DNA from: Okapia johnstoni
Lineage: Eukaryota > Chordata > Mammalia > Artiodactyla > Giraffidae
Length of the DNA stretch: 64,000 bases
NCBI GenBank assembly: GCA_024291935.2
Contig: CM044306.1
Span: forward strand, 310,001-374,000
Direction: 5' to 3'
Shown here: piece by piece, positions 11,985-22,293 of the stretch
Numbering within the stretch: position 1 is the stretch's first letter
Layout of the letters: every line of letters begins with the position of its first letter
Made by a program: the position numbers and the translations under genes
Notes under the pieces: model-generated
Database searches by the model: none
Seen by the model: the letters and a program-made list of their open reading frames with translations, nothing else
What the model was told of the DNA's origin: nothing

Positions 11985-13020
11985 TACTTGGTTCTATTTT
12001 TAAGGGGAACCCAGAAGAAGTTTGGAGAAGGGCAAGATGACACGGTAGGAAGAGCTCTGCAGTGAGACAAAGGCTCCCACCTGGTGCCTCTGGGCAAGCG
12101 CTCGCCTCCTGGAGCGCCTGCTTCTCCGCTGCAGACAGCACCCTCAGGGCTGTGGTGAGCGTGCTGTGTGGTAACACGCGCAACATGCACGAGAGGACTG
12201 TGACGCTTGTCTAACACACGGGCCGCGCGGAGCCCAGGCCTTGGGGGCGGAAGAGGGGAGGTCCGTGTGGTGCGGTGCGAGTAGCGGTGTTCTGCACACG
12301 GTCCTGCCAGATGGCGAGGATGCCTGAGGAACTGAGGGCGGGGCTCTCCTGCCCAAACATCATCCCTGGGAAACAACCAGGACGCTGACCTGCTGCTTGG
12401 GAGGTGTCAGCAAACCCTTCAGAGCCCCACCGTCACAACCGGTGTTTATTAGCTCCCCGCTGCAGCCATTCTTCAGTTTCAGCATAGAACTTATAGCTTC
12501 TCATTTTCCCCCACGTAACGCTTTGAAGAACTTTGCTAGAAAGTAGGTGGAAATAATGCACTGTATGCAAACAAGCCAGTATTGAGGAGACCATGTCCCC
12601 GGCAAGTGCCGACGGGGTCTCAGCCTGAATGCTCGCTGGCAGGGCGTGGAGGGGGGGTCATAGGAGGCGGAGGCTGTTGGACTCCATGAAGTGCTTTTAG
12701 AAGATAAGCTGTTAGTTTTCGCCCGGGCTGATGGTCAGGATGATTCGAGCTCACCGAGGAATCCTGAACCAGCCCTTCCAGCCCCGAATGGGTCCAAGGA
12801 CATCCTGGCCCTTGGGGGTGGTCTGGTTTGCCCCCCAGAACCCCTGAGCTCCTAGCGGAGACAGAGGCAGCCCCACTCTTTCAGTAAAGTCCCCCAGGTG
12901 GCAACATCTCACCCTCCCTCTGCCAGTGGAGCCAGCTGCCCAGATCAGCTTGGGGCTCTCTTGATGAACATCGAGTGCAAACGGCTCGAGGCAGCTGGCA
13001 AGATGCTAAGTGCCGCATCA

Positions 13021-13034
13021 ATCCTAATTAGGAT
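13021..13034. promoter_or_regulatory. 14-bp perfect palindrome with TAATTA core
   Basis: ATCCTAATTAGGAT, a perfect inverted repeat joining a homeodomain TAATTA core and flanking GGAT halves, followed by a second ATTAATAAA. It is AT-rich against GC-rich surroundings in CACNG4 intron 1. Confidence 0.4.
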
Positions 13035-14510
13035 GAGAAATTAATAAAGGAGGCATGCGAGCCAGTCTGCAGAGGCCAGGCTTGCCGGCGTGGAGAAGCA
13101 AGTTCCAGTTTTCAACAGGGAAACTGGAAGGCCTGGGGTCAATGTGTGGGTGTGGGTGACGACAGGGGATGACTTAACAGGACCAGGTACATACATGGCG
13201 CCCAGCAGAGCCTGCGAGTTAGAGCTCGGGGGCAGGCAGCCTCGTTCTATGTCTAACTCAGGTGCTGTGGCGGGAGTGACGTGGGTGCGTCCTCCAGATG
13301 AGAGGAGTAGGTGTTCACGATCTAAGCAACTGCACCCCAGGAATGATGTTTTTCAAAAGAAAAGAGGGGGTGTCATCGTGAGCCCACAGATCCTTCCATG
13401 GCTTTTCCGGGGCTGTTTCCCAAACTATTGATTGCACATTCCTGCTCTCAGAAGACTCCACTCGGCCCTGGCAATAAGCTTCAGGCTCAAAGGGCAAAGC
13501 AGCCCGGGCCGGGAGGGGGTGTTTGTGTGTGTGGGGGGGAGTCTGTGGGGGGCAGAAGAAGGGGGAGAGGGGGGCGGGATTCCGGAAGAGAACAGGCAGG
13601 ATGGGGACGTGCAAGGCCGCCTCACCTGGCCACCCTTCTCTACCCGGCCTCCGTGACCACGACCCGGAAGCCAGAATAAGGGCCACCTCTTCCCGAGCTC
13701 CTTTCTCCTCCACGAAGACCCAGCCACGCCGGACTCTGCGCCGGGGCAGAGGGGCTGGGACCGCAGGCAGAAGTCGGGGTGAGGGAGAACTTCCCGAGCC
13801 CCCGAGGGCGGAGCGAACACACGGGAAGGACACGGGGAAGAAAGAGGAGACTATTCGAGGATCGTGGGCAGGAACCCTCCCCCAGCTCCTCACCCCTTTT
13901 CCGACCTGAAAGCCCAGACCGAGCGGGGACCGTCCACAACCCGGCTGGGACCCCGCCGCCCGACGGCCACCTGTTAGTGCGAGTTCTGCAGCGGGGCCGG
14001 CGGAGGCGCTCAGCTCCGGCGCGCGTCGCCATTGGCGGGGTCCCCCGGCGGGAGCGGTCCCCACTTCCCGGGGGCACCCAGTCCCGGGCCCCAGGGAATC
14101 CATCCTTACAACACCTACTAGCCTGCCCGCCGCGCACCTGGGGGCGCAGCGCCCCGTCCCTCTGGCCCCGCCCGGTGGCCACGCCCCTCCAGGCCGCCCC
14201 TGGTCCGCGGGTGCTTGCAGACCGCGGCCTCGGGACCTGTTCGGAAGGACTTGGTGACGCTCCCCTCCACTGCCCTCCCCACCGAGCGGGCAGGAGCGGC
14301 CGGCGGCCCCGGGAAGAGTACGTGGCGGAGGAAGGTCTCGGCAGGCATCAGGCTCGAGTGACCCGGGTCTCCCAGACCCCCTCGGAGCCCAGCCCCCACT
14401 CCCACCCCTCGACAAGGCCCGGAGCGATCTCGGAGCGGCCCTCGCGCTCCCCGCCCCCGGCCGGCCCCGCCCCAGGATGGCCAGTTCCCATAGCAATCGC
14501 ACAGACACCG

Positions 14511-14523
14511 GTTGCCAAGCAAC
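14511..14523. promoter_or_regulatory. Consensus RFX X-box (GTTGCCAAGCAAC)
   Basis: Exact match to the X-box consensus GTNRCC-N(0-3)-RGYAAC with a one-base spacer, an inverted repeat bound by RFX-family dimers. It lies in the CpG island about 0.4 kb inside CACNG4 intron 1, and a half-site-like CCATAGCAAT occurs about 20 bp away at 14488-14497. Binding is inferred. Confidence 0.6.
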
Positions 14524-14650
14524 CTCTCCCCCTCCTCCCTCCCCTCCTCTCGCGTCCGCTCCCCCCAGCCTCAGCCTCCTCCCGCCCCCTCGCCAGCCTC
14601 CACCTCCCCTGGGGGCCCCAGCGCGGCCCCTCGGGATCGCTCTGGTCTCG

Positions 14651-14668
14651 AGCTGCGCGCGCGCGCGT
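14651..14668. repeat. Alternating purine-pyrimidine tract (GC)n, intronic side of exon 1
   Basis: A run of CG dinucleotides followed by GTG-rich sequence to about 14720. This is a classic Z-DNA-prone composition, about 0.25 kb downstream of exon 1 in the direction of transcription. Confidence 0.6.
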
Positions 14669-14867
14669 GAGTTTCTGTGTGTTTCATTGTGTCAATGTGC
14701 GAGGGGGTGTGCGTGTGCCAGTGGAGAGTTTGTGGGATCCGTGTGTTGGGGAGGGGGTCCCCCGTGGCCGCGAGGGGCCCCGCCCGCTCGCTCTGGCTCC
14801 TTTGTGTCTCGCGCGGAGCCACTGCCGCGCCCACCCGTTCCCGGCCGGCGCCCGGAGCCGGGTGTGT

Positions 14868-14897
14868 GTGCGCGCGTGTGTCCGGGCGCGCGCGCGG
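14868..14897. repeat. GT/GC alternating tract next to CACNG4 exon 1 donor
   Basis: GTGTGTGCGCGCGTGTG followed by GCGCGCGCG, starting about 25 bp inside intron 1 from the donor at 14922. It is Z-DNA prone and a possible length polymorphism. Confidence 0.6.
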
Positions 14898-14922
14898 GGT
14901 GGGGGGGCCGGGCCGGCCGTAC

Positions 14923-15142
14923 CTTCGATGCAGCACACGCGCCACAGCCCCGAGTGGGTAAGGTCGCCGCGGGTGCGGCGGGGCGGGGGCCCGTCGTCCA
15001 TGGTCAGGTTGGTGCCGTTGCAGATGTGCGCGCTGGAGTAGAGCCAGTAGTCCGTGCCGATGGCGATGGCCATGAGCGAGAAGGCGGCGAAGGCTCCGGC
15101 CGTGGTCAGCAGCGTCTGCAGCCCGCGGTCGCATCGCACCAT
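14923..15142 (-). CDS. CACNG4: CACNG4 first coding exon (TARP gamma-4, N-terminal 73 codons)
   Basis: Encodes the N-terminus of the gamma-4 transmembrane AMPA-receptor regulatory protein, a four-helix membrane protein of the claudin/PMP22 superfamily that binds AMPA receptors and was first described as a calcium-channel gamma subunit. Seen: ATG at 15142 in a strong Kozak context (CCCACCATGG); start [12 protein letters not shown]; hydrophobic helix 1 at residues about 11-30; TDYWLY after it; two N-glycosylation sequons in the first extracellular loop (N42-G-T, N45-L-T); and the claudin-family GLWRVCC motif at residues 65-71. The exon ends GAAG followed by gtacgg, a good splice donor, and closes with one base of the next codon (phase 1). 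The gene is named by recalled similarity to mammalian gamma-4. Gamma-2, -3 and -8 differ in this region. No stop or frameshift is present. Later exons lie below coordinate 1. Confidence 0.95.
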
Positions 15143-15545
15143 GGTGGGCGCCTCATAGCCCGCCGCCCGCCGGCCCGGCCCGCCGCGCCCGCCCGCCCTG
15201 CTCCCTCTGCGCGCCGCGCCGGGGGCGCCGGGGCTGGGGGCCGAGGCCCGGGGGGCGGCGCCGCGCCGCGCGCTCGGGCCGCGCCGGGGCTCAAACTCCG
15301 AGGCGCGGCGGCGAGTGCGGGCTGCGCGGGCCGCCGGGCGGGCTGGCGGCGGCGACCGGGGCTCCTCCTTCTCGGCCCGCCCTCCCCGCGCGGCTCGCGC
15401 CTCCGCCCCGCGCCCTCCGCGCCGCCGCCGCCGCCGCGCTCCCGGCCCGCGCCCCGCCGCTCGGCGCCGCCCCTCGAGCCTCGGCCCCGCCGGGCGTGCG
15501 CTCCCGGCTCTGCGCGCTCGCGCCAGCCGCTCTCCCCGGCTCATT
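15143..15545 (-). other. CACNG4: CACNG4 5' leader and core promoter region (approximate)
   Basis: GC-rich sequence directly upstream of the gamma-4 start codon on the minus strand. It has no TATA box that I can see, many GC boxes, and a run of six CGG triplets on the sense strand near 15420-15440. The reading frame of the gene stays open upstream to about 15544, so an in-frame N-terminal extension cannot be excluded from the sequence alone. The Kozak-perfect ATG at 15142 and family homology favour the shorter protein. The transcription start is not determined here. Confidence 0.55.
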
Positions 15546-15682
15546 CACATCCCGAGAGCGAAGGGAGCCACGGTCCGGTCCCCAGGAGGAGCGCGGGGAA
15601 CCGGCGTCGCCAGCCTCCCCGCCTTCCCAGCCCAGGACACCCCATCTTCCTTAAATGGCCCTGGGCACTCTTTAATAGTCGG

Positions 15683-15703
15683 GTGTGTGCGCGCGCGCGC
15701 CTG
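15683..15703. repeat. GT/GC alternating tract upstream of the CpG island
   Basis: GTGTGTGCGCGCGCGCGC at the upstream shoulder of the CpG island, a third Z-DNA-prone tract bracketing the CACNG4 promoter. Confidence 0.6.
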
Positions 15704-16229
15704 TGTCCCCCGCTTCGCATGCACACACCGGCGCCTTTACCTGGCGGTGAATGTACGGGCGTGAGCGCGGGAGTTCAGGTCGGATTTCCAGAAGCACCAG
15801 ATGTGGGTCGCGGCCGGGACGCGTGTTCCAGGCCAAGCCAGGCCCGGGCCAGTCCCCCCCCCCCCACCACCACCCAGGTGGCTCCTGCACCCAGTGGGCA
15901 GGGGCTGGAGGACCCGACTCCGGGGCTGAGGCAGAAGGCGGGTGGCAGCCGGAGGTCCTTCCCGAGGAACACCAGATTCCTGTTTGAGCCCGGATGGGGC
16001 GGCCGCGGTGGAAGCTGCGTGCCCCCCTCCGTTAGTTTCTGACGGTCCTTTACTGCCAGTCCAGGGGGCCCCGTTTGTACTGGATTCAAACATCTCCACC
16101 CACCGCTGGCTCCCTCTCTCCCCAGCTCCCCCTTCAATATCTTTATTTCTTTTTCCCTTTCACTCTACTCGAGCTTAACTGGCTTTCCTTACCTCCCCCC
16201 TTTATTGCCAGCCTCTGCCTCAGGCCTTG

Positions 16230-16480
16230 CTGACTTCACTTAATTGCCTTTGCTGCTGGCAGGATCCCAACCTGGACAAGCTCCCTTCTCCAGAACCCAC
16301 CAGGCTCCTCCTCCGTTAAGACCCAGCTCGGAACTCTTCCCTCCAGGAGGCCCTTGGGGGGCCAGTATCTGCAAGTCCAACCTGCCTTTGCTTCCTCCCC
16401 TCCTAGAGCCCATGTGGTTCTCTTCCCTGCCCCACATCCTGTGGGAAGCAGCCCTGGACCCCAGAAAGGTCTATGGAGAG
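16230..16480 (+). repeat. L2-like LINE fragment
   Basis: Weak resemblance to an L2 3' end (TTAAGACCCAGCTCGGAACT, TCCCTCCAGGAGGCCC). Confidence 0.35.
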
Positions 16481-17075
16481 CAGCTCTCTTCCTGGAAGAT
16501 GCAGACTTCACCTCCTTTTCCCACTTTCCATGGCCCTTATGACCCAAAGAATGTTAATTAGCCAGTAATGCTGGAATTACTGGTCTCTCTTCCATGAGAC
16601 TGTGAGCCTTTCCCAAGTCTGAGGTACATGAGATATGTTTGATCAAGACATATTTCCTGCTCCCTGGAAAATGACATTCTGATTGGGGAAAATAGAGCGT
16701 ATAAATAATAGGGGGAAATTCCAAGATGAGACTGGCTGCATTCATTACTATTTGTCGGCCCCTTCTCTGCCTTTGGGTGTTTGTTCTGCTTCTTCCCAGT
16801 CTCAGAGCACAAGACTCATCATGTGTGTTTCACTTTCACCCACCTTACCGCCTGGTGCCCAGGGTGTGTCCGAAGGTGCGCACTAGGCGTGGGACGACTT
16901 GCTCTGGGCCAGAGAGGGTTGCCGACCTGCCCCTAACCCCCAGGACGCGTGCTGGGCTCTCTTCTCAGAAGCCCCCAGACAGCTGGGTCTGAAGACCCTC
17001 TTTTCTTCTTCTCTCTTCTTTTTTTTTTAAAAAGCAGCAAATCTTTGCTTCAAATTAAGTCTTAAAACAGAAAAG

Positions 17076-17394
17076 TAAAGGAAAGTGAAAAGTCACTCAG
17101 TTGTGTCTGACTCTTTGCAACACCACGGACTATACAGTCCACGGAATTCTCCAGGCCAGAAGACTGGAGTGGGGAGCCGTTCCCTTCTCCAGGGGATCTT
17201 CCCAACCCAGGGATCGAACCCAGGTCTCCCGCATTGCAAGTGGATTCTTTACTGTTTGAGCCACAAGAGAAGCCCAAGAATACTGGAGTGGGTAGCCTAT
17301 CCCTTCTCCAGTGGATCTTCCCAACCCAGGAATTGAACTGGGGTCTCCTGCATTGCAGGCAGATTCTTTACCAGCTGAGCTATCAGAGAAGCCC
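17076..17394 (-). mobile_element. Bov-A2-type dimeric SINE
   Basis: Reverse orientation. A first full BovA unit ends TTTGAGCCACAAGAGAAGCC, and a second 3' unit begins AATACTGGAGTGGGTAGCC and ends GCTATCAGAGAAGCCC. Confidence 0.88.
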
Positions 17395-17847
17395 ATCCCA
17401 GTGTAAACAAGCCAGTTCTCCCACCAGTTAGCCCTGTAGGTAAGAGCTGGCATTGCTGTGGTTGAATGGGGGACCCACCCATGCCCCCTGCAGCCCCCAA
17501 AGCAGCCCTGTGGATGTAGGCGTCCAGGAAACGAGGCGTGGAAACTGACACCCTCGGTCATGTGCTGGGCCACCAGGTTCAGCCCCTGTGCTCTGCTCTT
17601 CCTGCAGCCTTCCTCTGGGAACTTCGTGAGGAATGAATGAAAGAGAGAGACACGGATCTGACCTGTGAGGGATGGTGAGTGGGGTGAGTCGCTTCCCCCA
17701 GTGTACCCCTAGGTCAGAGGTGGGGGGATGGATGGGGGGCCTCCTGCAACCCAACGACCTCTGGGCTAGTCCCGTGGAGACAGAACTCCTTGTCCCTCGG
17801 AGCCCTGATACCCCAGCTCCTACCCCGCCACCCTCAGAGGAATGTGT

Positions 17848-17925
17848 GAGAAAGCACTGGTCTAGGAGCCAAGACGGTCGCCAGGTCGCGCTGGCTCCAC
17901 AACGGACTAGCAGGGTGACCTTGGA
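17848..17925 (+). repeat. MIR-like fragment
   Basis: AAAGCACTGGTCTAGGAGCC followed by AGCAGGGTGACCTTGGAC resembles the 5' half of MIR. A further weak core piece is at about 18062-18100. Confidence 0.4.
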
Positions 17926-18876
17926 CCGGGGGAGGAAGGCATGTCTCCAGTTCTCCTTTCAGAATTGTTTTAGGGTCAAATAGAGCCTCGCACACCGCAT
18001 CCACTTAGCGACCCTTCCCGGCGTGAGTGGTGGGCGCTCCCCTTTCTACCTTTCTTTGTGGCCACCAGGGAAATTACTTAACGCTTCTGAGTCTCAGATT
18101 CCCACGGTGTCACGTGGTGGGTACTAGTGAGAAGAACAGAAAATATGAACTACAGTCCTGGACAGTGACCTCCTCAGGGTCTCGTGCCTCGGAAGGCCCA
18201 GCTCAGGTCCTGATGACCTCAAGGCCAGCGTTTTCCAAGGACATTAAGCAGCCTCTTTGTTCTTGTCGAGAGTTGCTTGACTGTTATTTTTACCTGTTAA
18301 TTCACTTGAGGGATGTGGACTCCAGTAGGGGGTTGGCGGTTTGCCTTTCTATCCGTGGACACCCAATCGTCAAGCCTGCTTTGTCCGGAGATTGTGGGAG
18401 TGTAGACTGTGGAGTCAAATAAGGACTTGACCGCCGGCAAAGGGAGCGGGAGCAAACTCAAGACTGTCTGAGACCGTTCATCATGCCTGGGTGAGCACAG
18501 TTTAAATCTGGAAATTTCTGCTCAACCGGATTAGAGAGCTCTAAATGGCAGTATTTAACTCCTGCCTGCGGTCCCTGGAGCGTCTCCCAAGTGCCATTTC
18601 CAGACCTGAGGGGGACATGTCCTCCACTTGCTGGGGAGGAGGCTCTGGACCGATCTTGTTCTAGAGAGGCTGGGTGCTTGGCGTCTTCCCTGGGGAGCCG
18701 CGCGGGATGTGTCTTCCTGTGGGGGAGGGGGAACAAGTCATCATACCCATCGTGACTTCTCTGCACAGCTGAGCAGGTGGAGGGGCGTGTAGAACCCCCT
18801 CCAAAGCTGTCGTTTCCAACACAGAGTGGTGCCTTTCCCCTTAGCAGATCATTTGGGTAGTTGCCACAATTCTTCA

Positions 18877-19181
18877 AGTCTTCAGGAAATCAACCCTTAA
18901 TAGTCGTTGGAAGGACTGACGCTGAAACTGAAGCTCCAATACTCTGGCCACGTGACTAGAAGAGCTGACTCATTGGAAAAGACCCTGACGCTGGGAAAGA
19001 CTGAAGAGCAGGAGGAGAAGGGGATGACAGAGGATGAGATGGTTGGATGGCATCACCGACTCGATGGACATGTGTTTGAGCAAACTCCGGGAGATAGTGA
19101 AGGACAGGAAAGCCTGGCGTGCTGCAGTCCATGGGGTCGCATAGAGTCGGACATGACTTAGACACTGAACAACAGCAACAG
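18877..19181 (+). mobile_element. BovB/ART2A-type element with target-site duplication
   Basis: Forward copy (GGAAATCAACCCTTAATAGT, ATGGTTGGATGGCATCACCG, GACACTGAACAACAGCAACA). It is flanked by AATTCTTCA at 18868-18876 and 19182-19190. Confidence 0.92.
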
Positions 19182-20019
19182 AATTCTTCACTGTACTCTG
19201 GCCATGAGGACACAGCTCTAATGAGCTCAGAACAGCCTGATGGCCCCACCTCCAGGGCGAAGCAGCCAGGCAGCGCCCTGGGGGAGGAACACAGTAGTAG
19301 GCAGCTCCCTACGTCTAAGGGACACGTCCAAGCTGGAGGAGGCTGCATGGGCAGTTGCAGGCAGAGGACAGGCAGCAGGAAAGGAGGTGCCCTCGGCTTG
19401 CTGGTCTGCAGAAGTGGCTCCAAAAGACTTTCTTAAAAGCTTTGTTCTCCCCCTTTGTCCTCCAGAAACAATGACCTTGTGTGGCAGCTTTTTGTAATAT
19501 CTCATTTCCATGCCCCAAGCGATGGTTCAGCTGATTTCCCAAGGCTTAATGGGGGGATTTGGGGAGCCTGGGAGATACCGTGAGTGAATAGACATAAAGA
19601 GCGGTTTTGTGTTTTCATAGCAAAGCGTTGGGGATGAGTCTTAGAAGGTTCCGGGGCTCGGCTCAGTGCGGAGGCTTATCGGCAGCCTGTCCGATCTGCT
19701 CGGATCCGAGAAGAATGCCTCCAGATCCGCGTTCCACAGCCTCCCCGCCATCAGATTAGGCGCTCAGCAAGAGTGCCGTTTTCTTTTTCTTCAGTATTTC
19801 AGCAAGATCCTTTGAGAGAGAGGGCAGAGGAGAAAATGGTACTTGGCTTTATGTATTCAGGTTTATTCCACTTCATTTGCTGATCGCTTCTATCCCAGGC
19901 AAGGTGACTGGAGCTGGACGCCTCCCTCTGGCAGTGAAGCAGTGGCAGCGTCACTGTCTCCACACTAGCTGGCCCCAGGAGTGCAGAGGGCAGGAAGCTG
20001 CAATCCATGTGCCAGTTCT

Positions 20020-20140
20020 GATGTGGGTATCAGTTCACTTAATCATGGCAACTGTGGAAGGCGAATCTTTACCCCTTTATGCAGAAGATAAGCCTCCAGC
20101 TAAACAGAGAGTCAGCGACCCAGCTGGGCTTTGAACCAGC
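20020..20140 (-). repeat. MIR SINE
   Basis: Reverse-sense, diverged: TTTATGCAGAAGATAAGCC, CAGCGACCCAGCTGGGCTTT, GAACC. Confidence 0.6.
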
Positions 20141-20615
20141 CCTGCCTGGGGTGTGGCCAGGCTGTGTCACCCACTTACTGCACCCCAGCCCCCGGGGTCT
20201 CCAAAGCCCTCTAGGCAAGTCTGCTTCCTCCCCCCTCCTTCCTGTAGTTATCCAGATGAAATCAAGTTCAAAGTCACGGCAGTGTGGCGTGGTGAAGAAA
20301 GGCCTGCCCCTTGCAGCCCAGGTGGGGTGAGGACCGCTCCCCATTTCCCGGGAGGGTGGGGGATGAGCCGGGCTGACGGCCGGTGATGGAAGCTACCAGC
20401 CCCCGGGGCCCATCGTCTGCCCTTCCTTCCCACTGCCGCCCCCGACAACGGACGCTCGCTGGTACTGGCCAGAGCAGAGGGCAGGGGCCACCCCTGGTGT
20501 GGGGCCCATGGCTTCTCTGAGCGAGCTCTGGCCCTGGGCTGCCACCCCCCTGGGCATGCGGGCTTATTCAAACCTGTGTGTCTTCAAACTAGATACCATC
20601 AGGCAGTCTCTTCTC

Positions 20616-20829
20616 GCCAGAACCTGTTCGGGAACCAGCCCCATGGATCAGCGTGTTGACACTAACAACCAGAATCTATTCGGGAACCAGTCCCATGGAT
20701 CAGCACATTGATTCTAACAACCAGAACCTGTTCGGGACCCAGCCCCATGGATCAGCATGTTGACACTAACAACCAGAATCTATTCGGGAACCAGCCCCAT
20801 GGATCAGCACTTCGATATTAACAAGCTGA
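20616..20829. repeat. 52-bp minisatellite, four copies
   Basis: Unit CCAGAAYCTRTTCGGGAACC plus CAGCCCCATGGATCAGC and a variable end. The shared TTCGGG element recurs exactly every 52 bp (20623, 20675, 20727, 20779). Copies 1 and 3 carry CCTGTT and copies 2 and 4 carry TCTATT, which suggests a 104-bp duplication of a dimer. Confidence 0.95.
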
Positions 20830-21539
20830 CTTGGCCAAAGCTTCCGGCCCAGCACGCTGACAGTTAGCCAGTTATTCTGAGAACATTCTTTTCAAAACAC
20901 TCGACAAACGGGCTGAGAGTTTCCTTTGTCCACAGCCAGCCTCTGAAACTGAGCCGAAGCTCAAAGGGTTGAGAACTCCAAGGAGGGTGTGAGAGGAGGA
21001 GCAGGAGGCGGAAACCTTTGTAAACGTGGGCGGGGAAGATGGTCAGTGACAGTGAATTTTGCTGCGAACATGGATCATTTGTGCTTTTATCAAAGCGGAG
21101 CTTTTAATTCCTAAAATATAACAGCCTTGTGCGGGAGCTCGAAGAAAAGGCAGCTTTTCCTGCAGAACTTTGCTGTTGAGCACCTGCAGCGGAATGGGAA
21201 CTGTGGTTCAGAGTTGGTCGGGCTTCTTTCGACTCCTGACACCACCTTGCTTTTCATCTCCTGCTTCCTGCAGCTCCGGGCTGCCTGCTGGGGTCGGAGC
21301 TGTGGCTACTTTCAGCCCCCTTGGAGCTGCGCTTACCACTGTGTGGATGAGCTTGCTTTATCCTGCGGACGTCTTTGTGAATCATGGAAATCAATCGAAT
21401 GTTGCGCTCTGCCTCCTGTTGGCGAGTCCCACTCTCTTTGTTATGGGTCTCTGCTGTCTTTTTCTCCAAGGCCTTTTCCTCTGAAGAGGGAAGGGAAGGT
21501 TGTTGGAGTCGGGTCACTGGAGGTTTTCAGTCCTGCTTT

Positions 21540-21690
21540 GCCATTTGCAGCTATATGGCCTGGGGCTGGTGGCCGCCCCTCTCTGGGCTTTGGTGAAATG
21601 CGGAACCAGGTATCTGCCTCGTGAGGTTGTTGCTCAGATTAAAGAACCTAGAACACGGCATTGACACAATGCGGCCAGAGGCTAAGCCTT
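21540..21690 (+). repeat. MIR SINE
   Basis: Forward, diverged: CTATATGGCCTGGGGCTGG, CCTCGTGAGGTTGTTGCTCA, AGAACACGGCATTGACACA. Confidence 0.55.
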
Positions 21691-21699
21691 CCTCAGCTT

Positions 21700-21830
21700 C
21701 CTAAGCACCAGGCTCGGTCCTTAGCTTATATTAGTGCATCTGATCTTCTCCAGAACACTTTGCAATAGGTTGTGGTGGGTCTCATCTCACCAAAGCGGTG
21801 ACAGAGGCTCGTAGGAGGTAGATCATCCTG
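21700..21830 (-). repeat. MIR SINE
   Basis: Reverse: AGCACCAGGCTCGGTCCTTA, CTGATCTTCTCCAGAACAC, GGTGACAGAGGCTCGTAGG. Confidence 0.5.
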
Positions 21831-22181
21831 TTAGGGCTGCACAGGATGGAGCCCTTTGCTGTACCTCGCAGTCAGGCTCCGAAGCCTGTACTTATAATTT
21901 TGACTCAAATATGTACTGTTAAGTGGTGGCTTTATCATGTTTGTCAATACTCCCTAAAAATCTGGTTTAAGTCCCTCCATAGCATCATCAACAATTGCAG
22001 ACCTCACCAGACTTACATGCTCTTTGTGACGTAGACCATCAGCCATGAACGTGTCCAACCCAGAAATGCTGGAGGTTTCTCAGAGGAACTCTGCAGGAAC
22101 CTCTGAATGTGGATTCTGTCCCCATAGGAATCTCTGCACGTGGATCTTCCGGGTGACAAAGCCGTTGTTAAAATCGCTGTC

Positions 22182-22293
22182 CTGAATTTCCCTGGTAGTC
22201 CAGTGGTTAAGACTCTGCGCTCCTACTGCAGGGGGCACGGGTTTGATCCCTGGTTCTGGGAGGTCCGGCATGCTGTGCTGTGCAGCCAAAAAC
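22182..22293 (+). mobile_element. CHR-type tRNA-derived SINE
   Basis: Cetartiodactyl tRNA-Glu SINE head: TTTCCCTGGTAGTCCAGTGG, TTAAGACTCTGCGCTCC, B-box GGGTTTGATCCCTGG, ending GCTGTGCAGCCAAAAA. Confidence 0.85.

Larger units (their letters stand above)
1..14922 (-). other. CACNG4: CACNG4 intron 1 (5' portion, runs off the window)
   Basis: Everything below the exon 1 donor at 14922 is intronic if the CACNG4 call is right. It holds the repeats listed separately. The stretches 1-1350, 1710-2310, 3060-4530, 8035-9110, 9340-9810, 10020-11765 and 11990-13640 are moderately GC-rich, carry only short shadow frames, and show no exon, RNA gene or repeat that I can name. No second exon of CACNG4 (which would encode the IYKGHCF-type loop) was seen. 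Confidence 0.75.
13640..15620. promoter_or_regulatory. CACNG4: CpG island spanning CACNG4 promoter, exon 1 and start of intron 1
   Basis: About 2 kb of very GC-rich, CpG-dense sequence, sharply different from both flanks, centred on the first coding exon. This is the usual architecture of a TATA-less developmental or neuronal promoter. It explains the long stop-free frames on the opposite strand (for example 14477-16042 and 13779-15041). Those have arginine/proline-rich composition and no recognisable domain, so I do not call them genes. The boundaries are estimated by eye. Confidence 0.85.

Noticed and set aside
11486..12376. 296-codon minus-strand frame
   Set aside because: Passes through a Bov-tA SINE and unique GC-rich DNA; no conserved domain.
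13779..15041. 420-codon plus-strand and 397-codon minus-strand (13315-14508) frames
   Set aside because: Same GC effect; overlapping frames on both strands cannot all be genes and none shows a known motif.
14477..16042. 521-codon open frame on the plus strand across the CpG island
   Set aside because: Antisense to CACNG4 exon 1, proline/arginine/alanine-rich, no domain, and explained by CpG-island composition that suppresses stops.
19699..19710. 12-bp palindrome CTCGGATCCGAG
   Set aside because: Perfect but isolated; a palindrome of this length is not surprising in 64 kb and has no supporting context.
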